A stretch of DNA of 7,029 bases, taken from Bacteroidales bacterium (GTDB lineage: Bacteria > Bacteroidota > Bacteroidia > Bacteroidales > S143-33). This document shows, piece after piece, positions 1 through 6,873 of this stretch (the first letter of the stretch is position 1; every line of letters begins with the position of its first letter). The notes beneath the pieces are model-generated. The model made no database searches. It saw only the letters and a program-made list of their open reading frames with translations, and was not told the DNA's origin. Location of the stretch: assembly GCA_027083655.1 (NCBI GenBank), contig JALWNS010000114.1, forward strand, positions 1-7,029. The letters run 5' to 3'. A program made the translations under genes and the position numbers.

Positions 1-43
1 TATTTATTTTAATAAATTTTTGAAATTTTAAATTTTTATTACT

Positions 44-850
44 ATGGAAAAATACTTAAAAGAATTCGTTGACCTTTCTGTAATGTATGCACCTAAGGTT
101 CTTGGTGCTCTGGCAGTACTGGTAGTAGGTCTGTTTATCATCAAAATTATCCGTAAAAGTCTTGCAAAGTTATTCGAAAAACGTAAGATGGATCCCAGCC
201 TTTCCTCGTTTCTTATTAGTCTGATAAACATCCTTTTACAGGCGCTTCTATGGATAAGTATTCTTTCTATGGTAGGAATAGCGATGACCTCATTCATTGC
301 TATTTTGGGTGCAGCAGGACTTGCTATTGGCATGGCTCTGACCGGTACTTTACAGAACTTTGCTGGGGGTGTTATGATTCTCCTTTTCCGTCCTTTCAGG
401 GTAGGTGATTACATTGAAACACAAGGCATTGCAGGCCTTGTAAAAGAAATACAGATGTTCAATACTATTTTAAAGACTCCCGATAATAAAACAATAATTG
501 TCCCCAATGCTCAACTGTCGAACACTATAATGACGAATTATTCTACAGAAACGCAAAGACGTATTGACATAACTGTGGGTATTGGCTATGGTGATGATGT
601 TGCTAAAGCAGAGCAGGTCTTGAATGATCTTTTTGCACAAAATGATAAAATTCTCAAGGAACCCAATCCTTTTGTAGGAGTAGTAGAGCTAGGTGATAGC
701 TCTGTTAATCTGGCCGTTAGGGTATGGGTCAATAGCCCTGACTACTGGGATGTCTATTTTTGGCTAAACCGTACAATCTACGAAGAATTCTCCAGACAAG
801 ATATCAATATACCTTATCCTCAGCTTGATGTTCACCTTTCACAAGATTAA
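44..850 (+). CDS. Small-conductance mechanosensitive channel, MscS family
   Basis: This 268-residue protein is a tension-gated channel of the cytoplasmic membrane that releases small solutes during hypo-osmotic shock. Three hydrophobic helices are visible at about residues 15-36, 57-78 and 84-116. The third is the pore helix: a Gly/Ala-rich stretch (89-113, with GAAGLAIGMAL) leads into FRPFRVGDYIE (115-125), the best-conserved MscS signature. The cytoplasmic beta domain follows, with the VPNAQLSN motif at 153-160, and the alpha/beta C-terminal domain ends in NIPYPQLDVHL (255-265). The length is close to the roughly 286 residues of E. coli MscS, so this is the minimal form without extra N-terminal helices or a nucleotide-binding domain. 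The ATG at 44 is preceded by a very AT-rich leader with no Shine-Dalgarno, as is usual in Bacteroidota. The gene seems monocistronic and converges with the outer-membrane block on its right. Confidence 0.95.
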   Translation: MEKYLKEFVDLSVMYAPKVLGALAVLVVGLFIIKIIRKSLAKLFEKRKMDPSLSSFLISLINILLQALLWISILSMVGIAMTSFIAILGAAGLAIGMALTGTLQNFAGGVMILLFRPFRVGDYIETQGIAGLVKEIQMFNTILKTPDNKTIIVPNAQLSNTIMTNYSTETQRRIDITVGIGYGDDVAKAEQVLNDLFAQNDKILKEPNPFVGVVELGDSSVNLAVRVWVNSPDYWDVYFWLNRTIYEEFSRQDINIPYPQLDVHLSQD

Positions 851-851
851 A

Positions 852-888
852 AAAAAAAACGGCTGTCCAGAGGACAGCCGTTTTTTTT
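852..888. terminator. Bidirectional intrinsic terminator between convergent genes
   Basis: A 9-bp GC-rich perfect stem (860-868 pairing with 872-880) has a 3-nt loop. It is flanked by an A-tract (851-859) on the left and eight T residues (881-888) on the right, which also pair and extend the stem to 17 bp. Read on either strand it gives a hairpin followed by a U-tract, so it can stop transcripts from the MscS-like gene and from the leftward envelope genes. The TAA stop of the minus-strand beta-barrel gene (887-889) overlaps its T-tract. Confidence 0.93.
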
Positions 889-1750
889 AAAAGCTCATTC
901 TCACTCCAATATTCAAACCTATATTGCTCATAGGGAAACGTACCTTAAGAAGATCCGTTGGCTCATCATTTGGATGGTTAACACTCAAATCCTGCTCGTA
1001 TGTCCTGTGAAAAATAAATTCTTTATCCTCAACATCCAAATTAGAAAGATTATCTGTACCATTAACTTCAAATTTTACAATTTCAGCCTTTGCAGGTGAA
1101 TATGATAATGACATAACCTGTAATTCTGCAAATAAACTCATATTTTCGGCCAGGTCATACGATGCACCTAGTGCAGAACTCATTCCTAAGGATATTCCAC
1201 CTGTAAGCTTAACTTCCTGATCTGTAGTCTGGCCATTAATATTTGAAAAATACGATATTTTAGCCCCTCCCAGATTTACGACAGGACCAAATTTAAGAAA
1301 CAAATTTGCAAAACCAATATCCGAATTCATAACAAGCATTGGCACTATCTGGAACATGTTTGCCTGGTAAGCAAAGTGTTGCTCCGAGTTATACAATATT
1401 CCCACAATCGTCACCTTACTTGTCTGTGTAGCTTCGATCCGGTCTCCCATTAAAAAACCAAAATCTACTTCCAGTGCCAAAGTCTCTGAAACCTCCGTTC
1501 CTATAGCACCTTTTATATTTAGTCCCTGCCCCAAAGAGATAAAATTCTGGTCAAAAGTGGCAATACTTTCTACCCGTTCGTAATTATACATTGGATAGAT
1601 AATCTCCCCGTAAACCGAGGACGCAGGGTCTAAAAAAGTTGCTCCTGCCAAAGGCATACTATATCCGGCATAGAAATTTGCATATACCTGAGCCTCTGCT
1701 TTTAGTCCAAACATTGCAGTTATAACAAAAACAACTAATAACTTCTTCAT
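887..1750 (-). CDS. Predicted outer-membrane beta-barrel protein, function unknown
   Basis: I do not recognise a specific family for this 287-residue protein. It starts with a clear Sec signal peptide (KK, hydrophobic core 4-16, probable cleavage after AEA at 18-20, mature N-terminus Gln). The mature part has many short amphipathic, glycine- and aromatic-rich segments (for example 23-30, 91-101, 147-160, 183-198, 204-216) and ends in NIGLNIGVRMSF. A terminal Phe and alternating hydrophobic residues match the beta-signal of outer-membrane barrels. A polar acidic insert at about 232-266 could be an extracellular loop. It is the last gene after the receptor and DUF4249 genes, 52 nt downstream of the latter, and its stop lies inside the shared terminator. 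A porin-like or structural accessory role to the receptor pair is plausible but inferred only from position. Confidence 0.8.
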   Translation of the reverse strand: MKKLLVVFVITAMFGLKAEAQVYANFYAGYSMPLAGATFLDPASSVYGEIIYPMYNYERVESIATFDQNFISLGQGLNIKGAIGTEVSETLALEVDFGFLMGDRIEATQTSKVTIVGILYNSEQHFAYQANMFQIVPMLVMNSDIGFANLFLKFGPVVNLGGAKISYFSNINGQTTDQEVKLTGGISLGMSSALGASYDLAENMSLFAELQVMSLSYSPAKAEIVKFEVNGTDNLSNLDVEDKEFIFHRTYEQDLSVNHPNDEPTDLLKVRFPMSNIGLNIGVRMSF

Positions 1751-1786
1751 AACTAAGATTTTTTATTTATTTCGCTACAAAGAAAA

Positions 1787-1794
1787 CAAATTTA
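1787..1794 (-). promoter_or_regulatory. Possible -7 promoter element before the beta-barrel gene
   Basis: On the minus strand this reads TAAATTTG, a full match to the Bacteroidota -7 consensus TAnnTTTG. It lies 36 nt upstream of the ATG at 1750, in the 52-nt gap after the DUF4249 gene. No TTTG is seen at the expected -33 distance, and such octamers are common in AT-rich DNA. It may be an internal promoter or chance. Confidence 0.25.
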
Positions 1795-1802
1795 AACGTC
1801 TG

Positions 1803-2723
1803 TTAAAAATTAATTTTTATAGAATCAACCTCAAATGAATAACCGGCAAACAGGCCCAGACCATTTTCCACATTAACCTTAATATTCACTGGTTCTACAA
1901 ATGGATTATTTGTTGTGCGGTAATACAAATCCAGACTCTTATAAAAATCGTACAAATCTTTACTTAACCTCGCCACAACAAAGTAAAGCGTTATACTATT
2001 GTTAGCAATATCAGTAGTGGCATTAATCTCAAAATCCACCTCTAGATCCCCCTGTGTGTAGATACTAGGTGTATACAAAAGTCCACTAGCTCCATTGCCT
2101 AATGGCATGATAATACTAGTAAACTCTTTAATCCCGCCTGGTCCACGCGAAAAATTCTGCTCTGGAAAATCAAACCATAATTTTTGGCCATCACTATACC
2201 CGTACCCGGCAAAAGCATAATAATAATCACTTGTATTAATAAGCCTCAGCACTACCTCTGCATCTAACCATAATTGATTAGTATCTTTGAAATATCCACT
2301 ATATACCACAGTGTCTTTTATCAAAATATCTTTTATAACGAAATCTGGCTTACTAGGCACAGAATCTTGTGCCCATGCATTCTTATTTAATGCTTCAACT
2401 TCTATACGGTACACATGGCCTTCCCTAGCTATCGAAGTTGACTGGTAATAACCATAGGAACCTAACAAAACATAAGACAATTGTTCAACAAAATTACCAT
2501 CTTCATACAACTTTACTATTGCGTTATCCAAAAAATTATCCTTGGTAAACCTGCCAGGTATTGCACTTTTATAAACCCACACTAAGAACGTCGAATCTTT
2601 GGTAAAAACAGAGCTTATACCGAGCTTGGGCTCATAATTGTCCTGGTCATAGATATTTATATCCTTATAGCAGGCACTTAATAAAAACGTTATAAAAACA
2701 AATATAAAAACAAATCTTTTCAT
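1803..2723 (-). CDS. DUF4249-like outer-membrane lipoprotein
   Basis: This 306-residue lipoprotein is likely the partner of the TonB-dependent receptor encoded just upstream. The N-terminus is a signal peptide with a hydrophobic core at 4-16 and a lipobox LLSAC, with Cys18 as the lipidated residue. After it come KD residues, which hint weakly at surface export. Features typical of DUF4249 proteins are visible: a beta-strand with a 'NAIVKLYEDG' pattern (67-76), then a 'Y.IEVEA' strand followed by 'DSVPSKPDF' (105-127), and a Tyr-rich C-terminal half. No catalytic motif is seen. The start lies 13 nt after the receptor's stop codon, so the two are surely co-transcribed. By analogy with SusC/SusD pairs it may cover the receptor or capture ligand at the surface, but the domain's function is not established. 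Family assignment rests on pattern recognition and context. Confidence 0.8.
   Translation of the reverse strand: MKRFVFIFVFITFLLSACYKDINIYDQDNYEPKLGISSVFTKDSTFLVWVYKSAIPGRFTKDNFLDNAIVKLYEDGNFVEQLSYVLLGSYGYYQSTSIAREGHVYRIEVEALNKNAWAQDSVPSKPDFVIKDILIKDTVVYSGYFKDTNQLWLDAEVVLRLINTSDYYYAFAGYGYSDGQKLWFDFPEQNFSRGPGGIKEFTSIIMPLGNGASGLLYTPSIYTQGDLEVDFEINATTDIANNSITLYFVVARLSKDLYDFYKSLDLYYRTTNNPFVEPVNIKVNVENGLGLFAGYSFEVDSIKINF
2691..2714. repeat. Tandem duplicated 12-mer in a lipoprotein signal peptide
   Basis: Two perfect back-to-back copies of TATAAAAACAAA (2691-2702 and 2703-2714). On the coding strand they specify FVFI twice, in the hydrophobic core of the DUF4249 lipoprotein signal peptide (residues 4-11). 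The unit is a multiple of three, so slippage would lengthen or shorten the core without shifting the frame. Confidence 0.85.
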
Positions 2724-2736
2724 GAGTTATAGATTT

Positions 2737-5190
2737 TTATTTCCATGTAAATTTGTAAGATATAAAAGGCATAATTGGAAAGATAGAATATACGCGAAGT
2801 GTACTTGTCTGCTCTCCAGTGTTATAGTCATATTCTTTGTTCAACGTAGTAAAGAAAGGATTGATATGATTATAAACATTATATACACCTAGCGTCCATA
2901 GTCTTGTACCCTTCTGGCGTTGTTTATAAAAATTAATGCTCAAATCCAACCGGTTATAAGAAGGTAAACGGTATGAATTTCGTCCACCATAATAGGTTAT
3001 TGTATTAAAACTCTCTGCAGGTAAACCATACTGGAAACCGGTATATGATGGATAAATAGGCATTAATATCTCATCCCTGGGTATCGTTATAGGCGTCCCA
3101 CTTCCATATACCCATGTCATACCAAATATAATTTTATCATTCAATTTATATGTACCAACAATGCTTATATCATGGCGCCTGTCATATTTATATGGAAAAA
3201 CCTGTCCAAAGTTTATCTCAGGAAACTGTCTTTGGCTCCATGATAATGTATAAGCAATCCAACCTGTGAGACGGCCAAAATCTTTTTTTATTAACAACTC
3301 TGCTCCGTATGACCAGCCTCTACCCTGTGTCACATTATCTTCCCAAGTGTTAGAACCATTCAAAACAGAAGAAAAAACACTCTCTCCTTCCTTTAGCTCC
3401 ACTAAGTTATCCATTTCTTTATAAAAGCCTTCAATAGTGACACTTAAGCCTTTGGAGGTTAACCATGTTATACCTGACGACACCTGCCATGAATCCTCCG
3501 GCACAATCCTGTCTGTGGCAGGTACCCATACATCAATAGGCAAGCCCACTGTATTGTTTGTCAAAAAATGTAAATATTGTTTCATCTTTGCATACGATGC
3601 TTTAAATGAGCTATTATCAGACAACATTATTCTCGCCGACACCCTCGGCTCTGGAGAAAGATAAACCTTGTCCCGCACAACAAAGGAAGAAAGACGCAAA
3701 CCAACATTAAACCTGAACAAATCTCCGAGTTTAAAGTCATCTTCTATGTATGCATTAAATTCTGGTGCATACAGATCAATACTTCCAAAAGTTGTGTCAA
3801 TATTCATATAACTACTATTGAGCTTAAATAGCACACTACCTGGTTGAAAGTGGTGGTAAATACTGTTAATACCAAATTTTATATAATGTTTGGAATTTGG
3901 ACTGTAATCAAAATCATAACTTAGAGCCACATCCTCTATTCCAAGGTTATAAGCAAGGGCATAGTCCTCCTTAATATCTTCATTATCTTGTGTGTACTGG
4001 CTGCTTACATCATAATAATTTGAAAAAATGAATTTGCTATACGTAAGGGTCAAATTTCCAAATATTTTCTGTCCATACGCATGATTCCACCGAAAAGCCG
4101 CAATTGTATTCCCCCAATGCAGGTCCCCATCTGTATACTCTTTATCGTAAAACTTATCCATACTGTTTCCAAAATACTGGTACTCGTATCCTGCCTTTAT
4201 ATATGCCTTATCCAGTCCCGAATAAAAGCTTAAATAAACCCGGTCTTTACGCGAAAATTTATGGTTCACTTTGGCATAAATGTCATAAAAATAATAGCCT
4301 GCATTGAAACTACTCCTTTCAAGATAAGAAGTATCATCCGTATACTCAGCCGAACCAAATTTAGCAATAAAAGGTCTGGCTAACATATCATAATATGTCC
4401 TGCGGGCACTGATAATAAAGGAAGTTTTTCCTTTCTTTAAAGGTCCTTCTAAAGTAAACTTTGAAGAAATCAAACCTATGGATACCGACCCTGTTAGATG
4501 ATCCATATTACCATCTTTCATACGTATATCGATGACCGAAGAAAGACGACCACCATAATGCGCTGGAAATCCTCCTTTAATCAATGTCACATCCTTTATA
4601 GCCTCTGGTGTAAAAACAGAAAAAAAACCAAACAAATGATTAAGATTATACACTGGTACACCATCCAAAAGTATTAAATTCTGATCCGGTCCACCTCCCC
4701 TGACATAAATACCGCCAGAACCTTCTGTGCCAGACTGCACACCTGGTAACAGCTGCAATGTCTTCATCAAATCTCCTTCACCAAAAATCACAGGCAAATT
4801 CTGAATCATCTTAACAGGTACATTAATACGTCCCATCTGGGCACTTTTCAACTCCTGTTTGTAGCCTGTAACGACAACTTCTTCTATGACAGTTGAAGAA
4901 CGCAACCTGAATACTACTTCCTGTCCATTGACCTCTACTACTGTATCCAATGGGTGATAACCAACATAAGAAACGCGCAAATGGACTTTGTTTTTTGGCA
5001 GGGTAAGGCTAAAATAACCATACTCATTTGTCATTGTCCCATAATGCACATCATCAACATCAAAAACAGATGCGGCTATAAGACGCTCTCCACTTTGTGC
5101 ATCTTCTACATAACCACTTACCGTATACTGCTGTGCCCGAACAGAAAAAAATACAAGCAACATAGCAATAAGAGAAAAAAAACTCTTCAT
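2737..5190 (-). CDS. TonB-dependent outer-membrane receptor with carboxypeptidase-regulatory-like domain
   Basis: This 817-residue protein is an active outer-membrane transporter energised by TonB-ExbBD. A signal peptide (1-19, cleaving near VRA-Q) is followed by a carboxypeptidase-D-regulatory-like domain (about 22-97, with SGYVEDAQSGERLIAASV and GYFSLTLP). Next comes EEVVVTGY (103-110), the usual bridge to the plug. The plug spans about 115-225 and includes LLPGVQSGTEGSGGIYVRGGGPDQNLILLDGVPVYN-type sequence (148-182) and KGGFPAHYGGRLSSVIDIRMKDG (205-227). A 22-strand barrel fills the remainder, ending MPFISYKFTWK. Length and order are standard for this Bacteroidota receptor class and no truncation is seen. 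It heads a unit with the DUF4249 lipoprotein 13 nt downstream. The ligand is unknown: no hydrolase or peptidase gene lies alongside, and there is no N-terminal signalling domain or adjacent sigma/anti-sigma pair. Confidence 0.95.
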   Translation of the reverse strand: MKSFFSLIAMLLVFFSVRAQQYTVSGYVEDAQSGERLIAASVFDVDDVHYGTMTNEYGYFSLTLPKNKVHLRVSYVGYHPLDTVVEVNGQEVVFRLRSSTVIEEVVVTGYKQELKSAQMGRINVPVKMIQNLPVIFGEGDLMKTLQLLPGVQSGTEGSGGIYVRGGGPDQNLILLDGVPVYNLNHLFGFFSVFTPEAIKDVTLIKGGFPAHYGGRLSSVIDIRMKDGNMDHLTGSVSIGLISSKFTLEGPLKKGKTSFIISARRTYYDMLARPFIAKFGSAEYTDDTSYLERSSFNAGYYFYDIYAKVNHKFSRKDRVYLSFYSGLDKAYIKAGYEYQYFGNSMDKFYDKEYTDGDLHWGNTIAAFRWNHAYGQKIFGNLTLTYSKFIFSNYYDVSSQYTQDNEDIKEDYALAYNLGIEDVALSYDFDYSPNSKHYIKFGINSIYHHFQPGSVLFKLNSSYMNIDTTFGSIDLYAPEFNAYIEDDFKLGDLFRFNVGLRLSSFVVRDKVYLSPEPRVSARIMLSDNSSFKASYAKMKQYLHFLTNNTVGLPIDVWVPATDRIVPEDSWQVSSGITWLTSKGLSVTIEGFYKEMDNLVELKEGESVFSSVLNGSNTWEDNVTQGRGWSYGAELLIKKDFGRLTGWIAYTLSWSQRQFPEINFGQVFPYKYDRRHDISIVGTYKLNDKIIFGMTWVYGSGTPITIPRDEILMPIYPSYTGFQYGLPAESFNTITYYGGRNSYRLPSYNRLDLSINFYKQRQKGTRLWTLGVYNVYNHINPFFTTLNKEYDYNTGEQTSTLRVYSIFPIMPFISYKFTWK

Positions 5191-5240
5191 GAAAGTTGTT
5201 TTTTAGCTTTTTATTCTACAAATGAACTGATTTAATTAAA

Positions 5241-5267
5241 ATTATAAAAATCAAATACAAAGTCAAA
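5241..5267 (-). promoter_or_regulatory. Candidate promoter for the receptor operon (weak)
   Basis: The gap between the hutG terminator and the receptor ATG at 5190 must hold the operon promoter. On the minus strand TTTGACT (5267-5261) is followed after 14 nt by TATAAT (5246-5241), leaving about 50 nt of leader. The spacing is short for both the housekeeping and the Bacteroidota TTTG/TAnnTTTG patterns, so the exact position is uncertain. I see no riboswitch-like structure in the AT-rich leader. Confidence 0.25.
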
Positions 5268-5301
5268 CAACATATACACAAAGATTTTTTAGTAAATAAA
5301 C

Positions 5302-5355
5302 AAAAAGGGAATGGCCTCAATTGTACCCCGTTATGCAGGGAGATTTGCCATTCCC
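5302..5355 (-). terminator. Intrinsic terminator downstream of hutG
   Basis: A perfect 9-bp stem (GGGAATGGC and its complement, 5347-5355 with 5307-5315) is followed on the minus strand by TTTTTG (5306-5301). It begins 33 nt after the hutG stop. The 31-nt loop is long for a terminator but can fold a small inner hairpin (TCCC with GGGG). On the plus strand the stem is followed by A residues, so it works only leftward. It separates the hutG unit from the receptor operon, both leftward. Confidence 0.75.
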
Positions 5356-5388
5356 TAAAAAAGAAATATCCTTACATGAAAAACAATA

Positions 5389-6402
5389 CTAACCTACTAC
5401 TAAATTTAAATCAGGGTTAACAAGATTGTTTAGAATAGCAAAAATCATAACAGAAGCAAGCTTGGCTGTCTGGTGATCTTCATCAAAACGCGGTGAGACC
5501 TCTGCTATATCAAAACTCACAAGTGAATGACTACGGGCAATATACTTAGCTATCTTCAGAACCAACTCTGGATACATACCGAATGGCTGGGGCGCACTTA
5601 CTCCAGGCGCCACGGCCGACGAGAATACATCAGTACATATAGTCAAATACACATCCCTTGTACCGACGAAGCTATTTATTTGATCATAAACATGTTCTAA
5701 ATGGTTTTCACTTATATCTCGAGCTAAAATATATTTTACACCTAGCTCCTCTGCCTTACGAAACAGGCTACGTGTATTGCCTGATTGTTGTATACCCAGT
5801 ACCAAATATTTAAACTCCTGGCCTTGTTTGCGAAGGAAATCGGCTATCTGCAGGAACATAGTTCCGCTACTACCTCCATTATAATATGGCCGCATATCAA
5901 AGTGGGCATCAATGTTAATTATAACAGGAGGCTTTTGGTTTGATTTTTTGTAAAAATTATACAATCCCATGTAATGTCCATAGGCAATTTCGTGTCCGCC
6001 ACCTAACAGGACAGGGAAAAAGCCCGCTGAAAGAATTTTCTCAACAGCCTGTGCCAATGCCTGCTGGGCGCTTTCTAGATCCTGGTCACAGTCCACATCA
6101 CCTGCATCAAACATGTGTATATCCTGACCAAAATACGACGGCAGATTAGCCATCTGCCGTCGTATACTCTCTGGTCCAAGCTTGGCTCCTGGACGTCCTA
6201 GATTGCGTTTTACACCTTCGTCCGAACGGAAACCTAGAAACGCAAAGCTCCTCTCCGGAATGCTATAAACAGGCCTGGAAAGATCCAATAGCTGTATTAT
6301 CTGGTGCCATCGATATGATAAAGGATCATTAGGGTCATCAACACGGCCTTTCCATATTTGCCTCGAAGGTGGTATGTAATGTTTTATAAACACCTGGTTC
6401 AT
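5389..6402 (-). CDS. hutG: Formimidoylglutamase (arginase/agmatinase superfamily)
   Basis: This cytosolic 337-residue ureohydrolase probably splits N-formimidoyl-L-glutamate into L-glutamate and formamide, the last step of one histidine degradation route. The binuclear Mn site is visible: GGGHE (134-138, His137), DAHFD (165-169, Asp165, His167, Asp169), TICTDVF (254-260, Asp258) and FDIAEVSPRFD (297-307). Other marks are GFRSDEGVKRNLGRPGAKLGP-type sequence (57-77) and APGVSAPQPFG (265-275); this APGVSAP form favours HutG over arginase or agmatinase. The usual first Asp of the DxD metal motif is Cys256. From memory, Bacteroidota HutG proteins often share this, so it need not mean loss of activity. 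Length is normal for the family. The ATG lies 6 nt after the stop of the upstream AAA+ gene, suggesting co-transcription. No hutH, hutU or hutI is in the window, so another guanidino-type substrate is possible. Confidence 0.85.
   Translation of the reverse strand: MNQVFIKHYIPPSRQIWKGRVDDPNDPLSYRWHQIIQLLDLSRPVYSIPERSFAFLGFRSDEGVKRNLGRPGAKLGPESIRRQMANLPSYFGQDIHMFDAGDVDCDQDLESAQQALAQAVEKILSAGFFPVLLGGGHEIAYGHYMGLYNFYKKSNQKPPVIINIDAHFDMRPYYNGGSSGTMFLQIADFLRKQGQEFKYLVLGIQQSGNTRSLFRKAEELGVKYILARDISENHLEHVYDQINSFVGTRDVYLTICTDVFSSAVAPGVSAPQPFGMYPELVLKIAKYIARSHSLVSFDIAEVSPRFDEDHQTAKLASVMIFAILNNLVNPDLNLVVG
6133..6165. repeat. Perfect 14-bp inverted repeat inside hutG
   Basis: Left arm ATACGACGGCAGAT (6133-6146), 5-nt loop (6147-6151), right arm its exact reverse complement (6152-6165). 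It covers hutG codons 80-90 (IRRQMANLPSY). In the hutG mRNA it would fold into a stable hairpin followed by UUUU. Confidence 0.9.
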
Positions 6403-6408
6403 GATGGT

Positions 6409-6870
6409 TTAGTTATTTTGAAACCCTAATGGTTTATGCTTTTTGCCCTTTCTGATTACCTGTTTTTGAACAAAAATATCTGCAAGGGTCATTGGACGGG
6501 TAATGTCCGCAGAAATACCTAATTTCTGCGCTAATTTACGCGCTTTTTCTACTTCCAATGGACGGAACTCATATTCGACAGCCAGGCGCCCCTTACGAAC
6601 CAGCGCCGGGTCTATTTTACGCACATCTGCATTAAATGTACATATTATCTTTATATTCAAAGCATCTGCAAGCAAACCATCACCTAAATTCAACAAATTA
6701 ACCAATGCATCATTTGACAACTGTGTACTACCACGGGGTTTTATCAAATCCTCGCAATCTTCCATTATCAATACGCTATTTGAAAGCATAGACATAAACT
6801 CCAATATTTCTGGTGAACTAATTTTATAAGCCAAAGCAGGAGGTAAAAAAATAAACCTTTTATTAAGCTT
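6409..6870 (-). CDS. AAA+ ATPase, C-terminal half only (5'-truncated)
   Basis: This is the C-terminal part of an AAA+ ATPase. The frame is open from the codon at 6870 to the TAA at 6409-6411 and encodes 153 residues; a TGA at 6871-6873 lies just before it. A TTG at 6834 is the first possible start, but homology-like sequence (RFIFLPPALAYK) continues upstream of it, so it is not the real one. Counting from the Leu at 6834, visible elements are a Walker B-like strand VLIMED (21-26), sensor 1 in ICTFNAD (Asn68) and the arginine-finger region VRKGRL (79-84). A short helical tail (TLADIF, 116-121) ends in a basic stretch. Walker A and the N-terminal region are absent, so the fragment cannot be an active ATPase. 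It lies 6 nt before hutG. The real partner or substrate cannot be told; the full-length gene probably lies beyond a join in this sequence. Confidence 0.8.
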   Translation of the reverse strand, partial: KLNKRFIFLPPALAYKISSPEILEFMSMLSNSVLIMEDCEDLIKPRGSTQLSNDALVNLLNLGDGLLADALNIKIICTFNADVRKIDPALVRKGRLAVEYEFRPLEVEKARKLAQKLGISADITRPMTLADIFVQKQVIRKGKKHKPLGFQNN

Positions 6871-6873
6871 TCA
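6857..6873. other. Probable chimeric junction
   Basis: The leftward AAA+ coding frame ends here at its upstream side, and the rightward nitroreductase-like frame begins, both in mid-protein. The palindrome AAGCTT (6865-6870, a HindIII site) lies exactly at the switch. The minus frame hits TGA at 6871-6873 immediately beyond it. Confidence 0.65.

Noticed and set aside
1..43. AT-rich leader with TAAATTTTTG-like sequence as an MscS promoter
   Set aside because: The match to TAnnTTTG is imperfect and any -33 element would lie outside the window.
28..333. Minus-strand open frame of 101 residues opposite the MscS-like gene
   Set aside because: The plus strand carries an unmistakable MscS pore signature here; the antisense product is a shadow.
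4954..5235. Plus-strand open frame of 93 residues across the receptor start
   Set aside because: Antisense to the receptor signal peptide and regulatory domain; low-complexity Lys/Ile/Cys-rich translation with no motif.
5857..5869. Small GGAAC/GTTCC inverted repeat in hutG
   Set aside because: Only a 5-bp stem, expected often by chance.
5940..6149. Plus-strand open frame of 69 residues opposite hutG
   Set aside because: Covers the antisense of the GGGHE metal motif region of hutG; no independent support.
6503..6829. Plus-strand open frame of 108 residues opposite the AAA+ fragment
   Set aside because: It is fully antisense to a frame with clear AAA+ motifs and its translation has no recognisable family features. 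It ends at the stop at 6827-6829, before the nitroreductase-like sequence that lies in the same frame.
6409..6834. AAA+ fragment as a complete small protein starting at TTG 6834
   Set aside because: Family-like residues continue upstream of the TTG, and a lone C-terminal half without Walker A would be non-functional, so truncation is the better reading.
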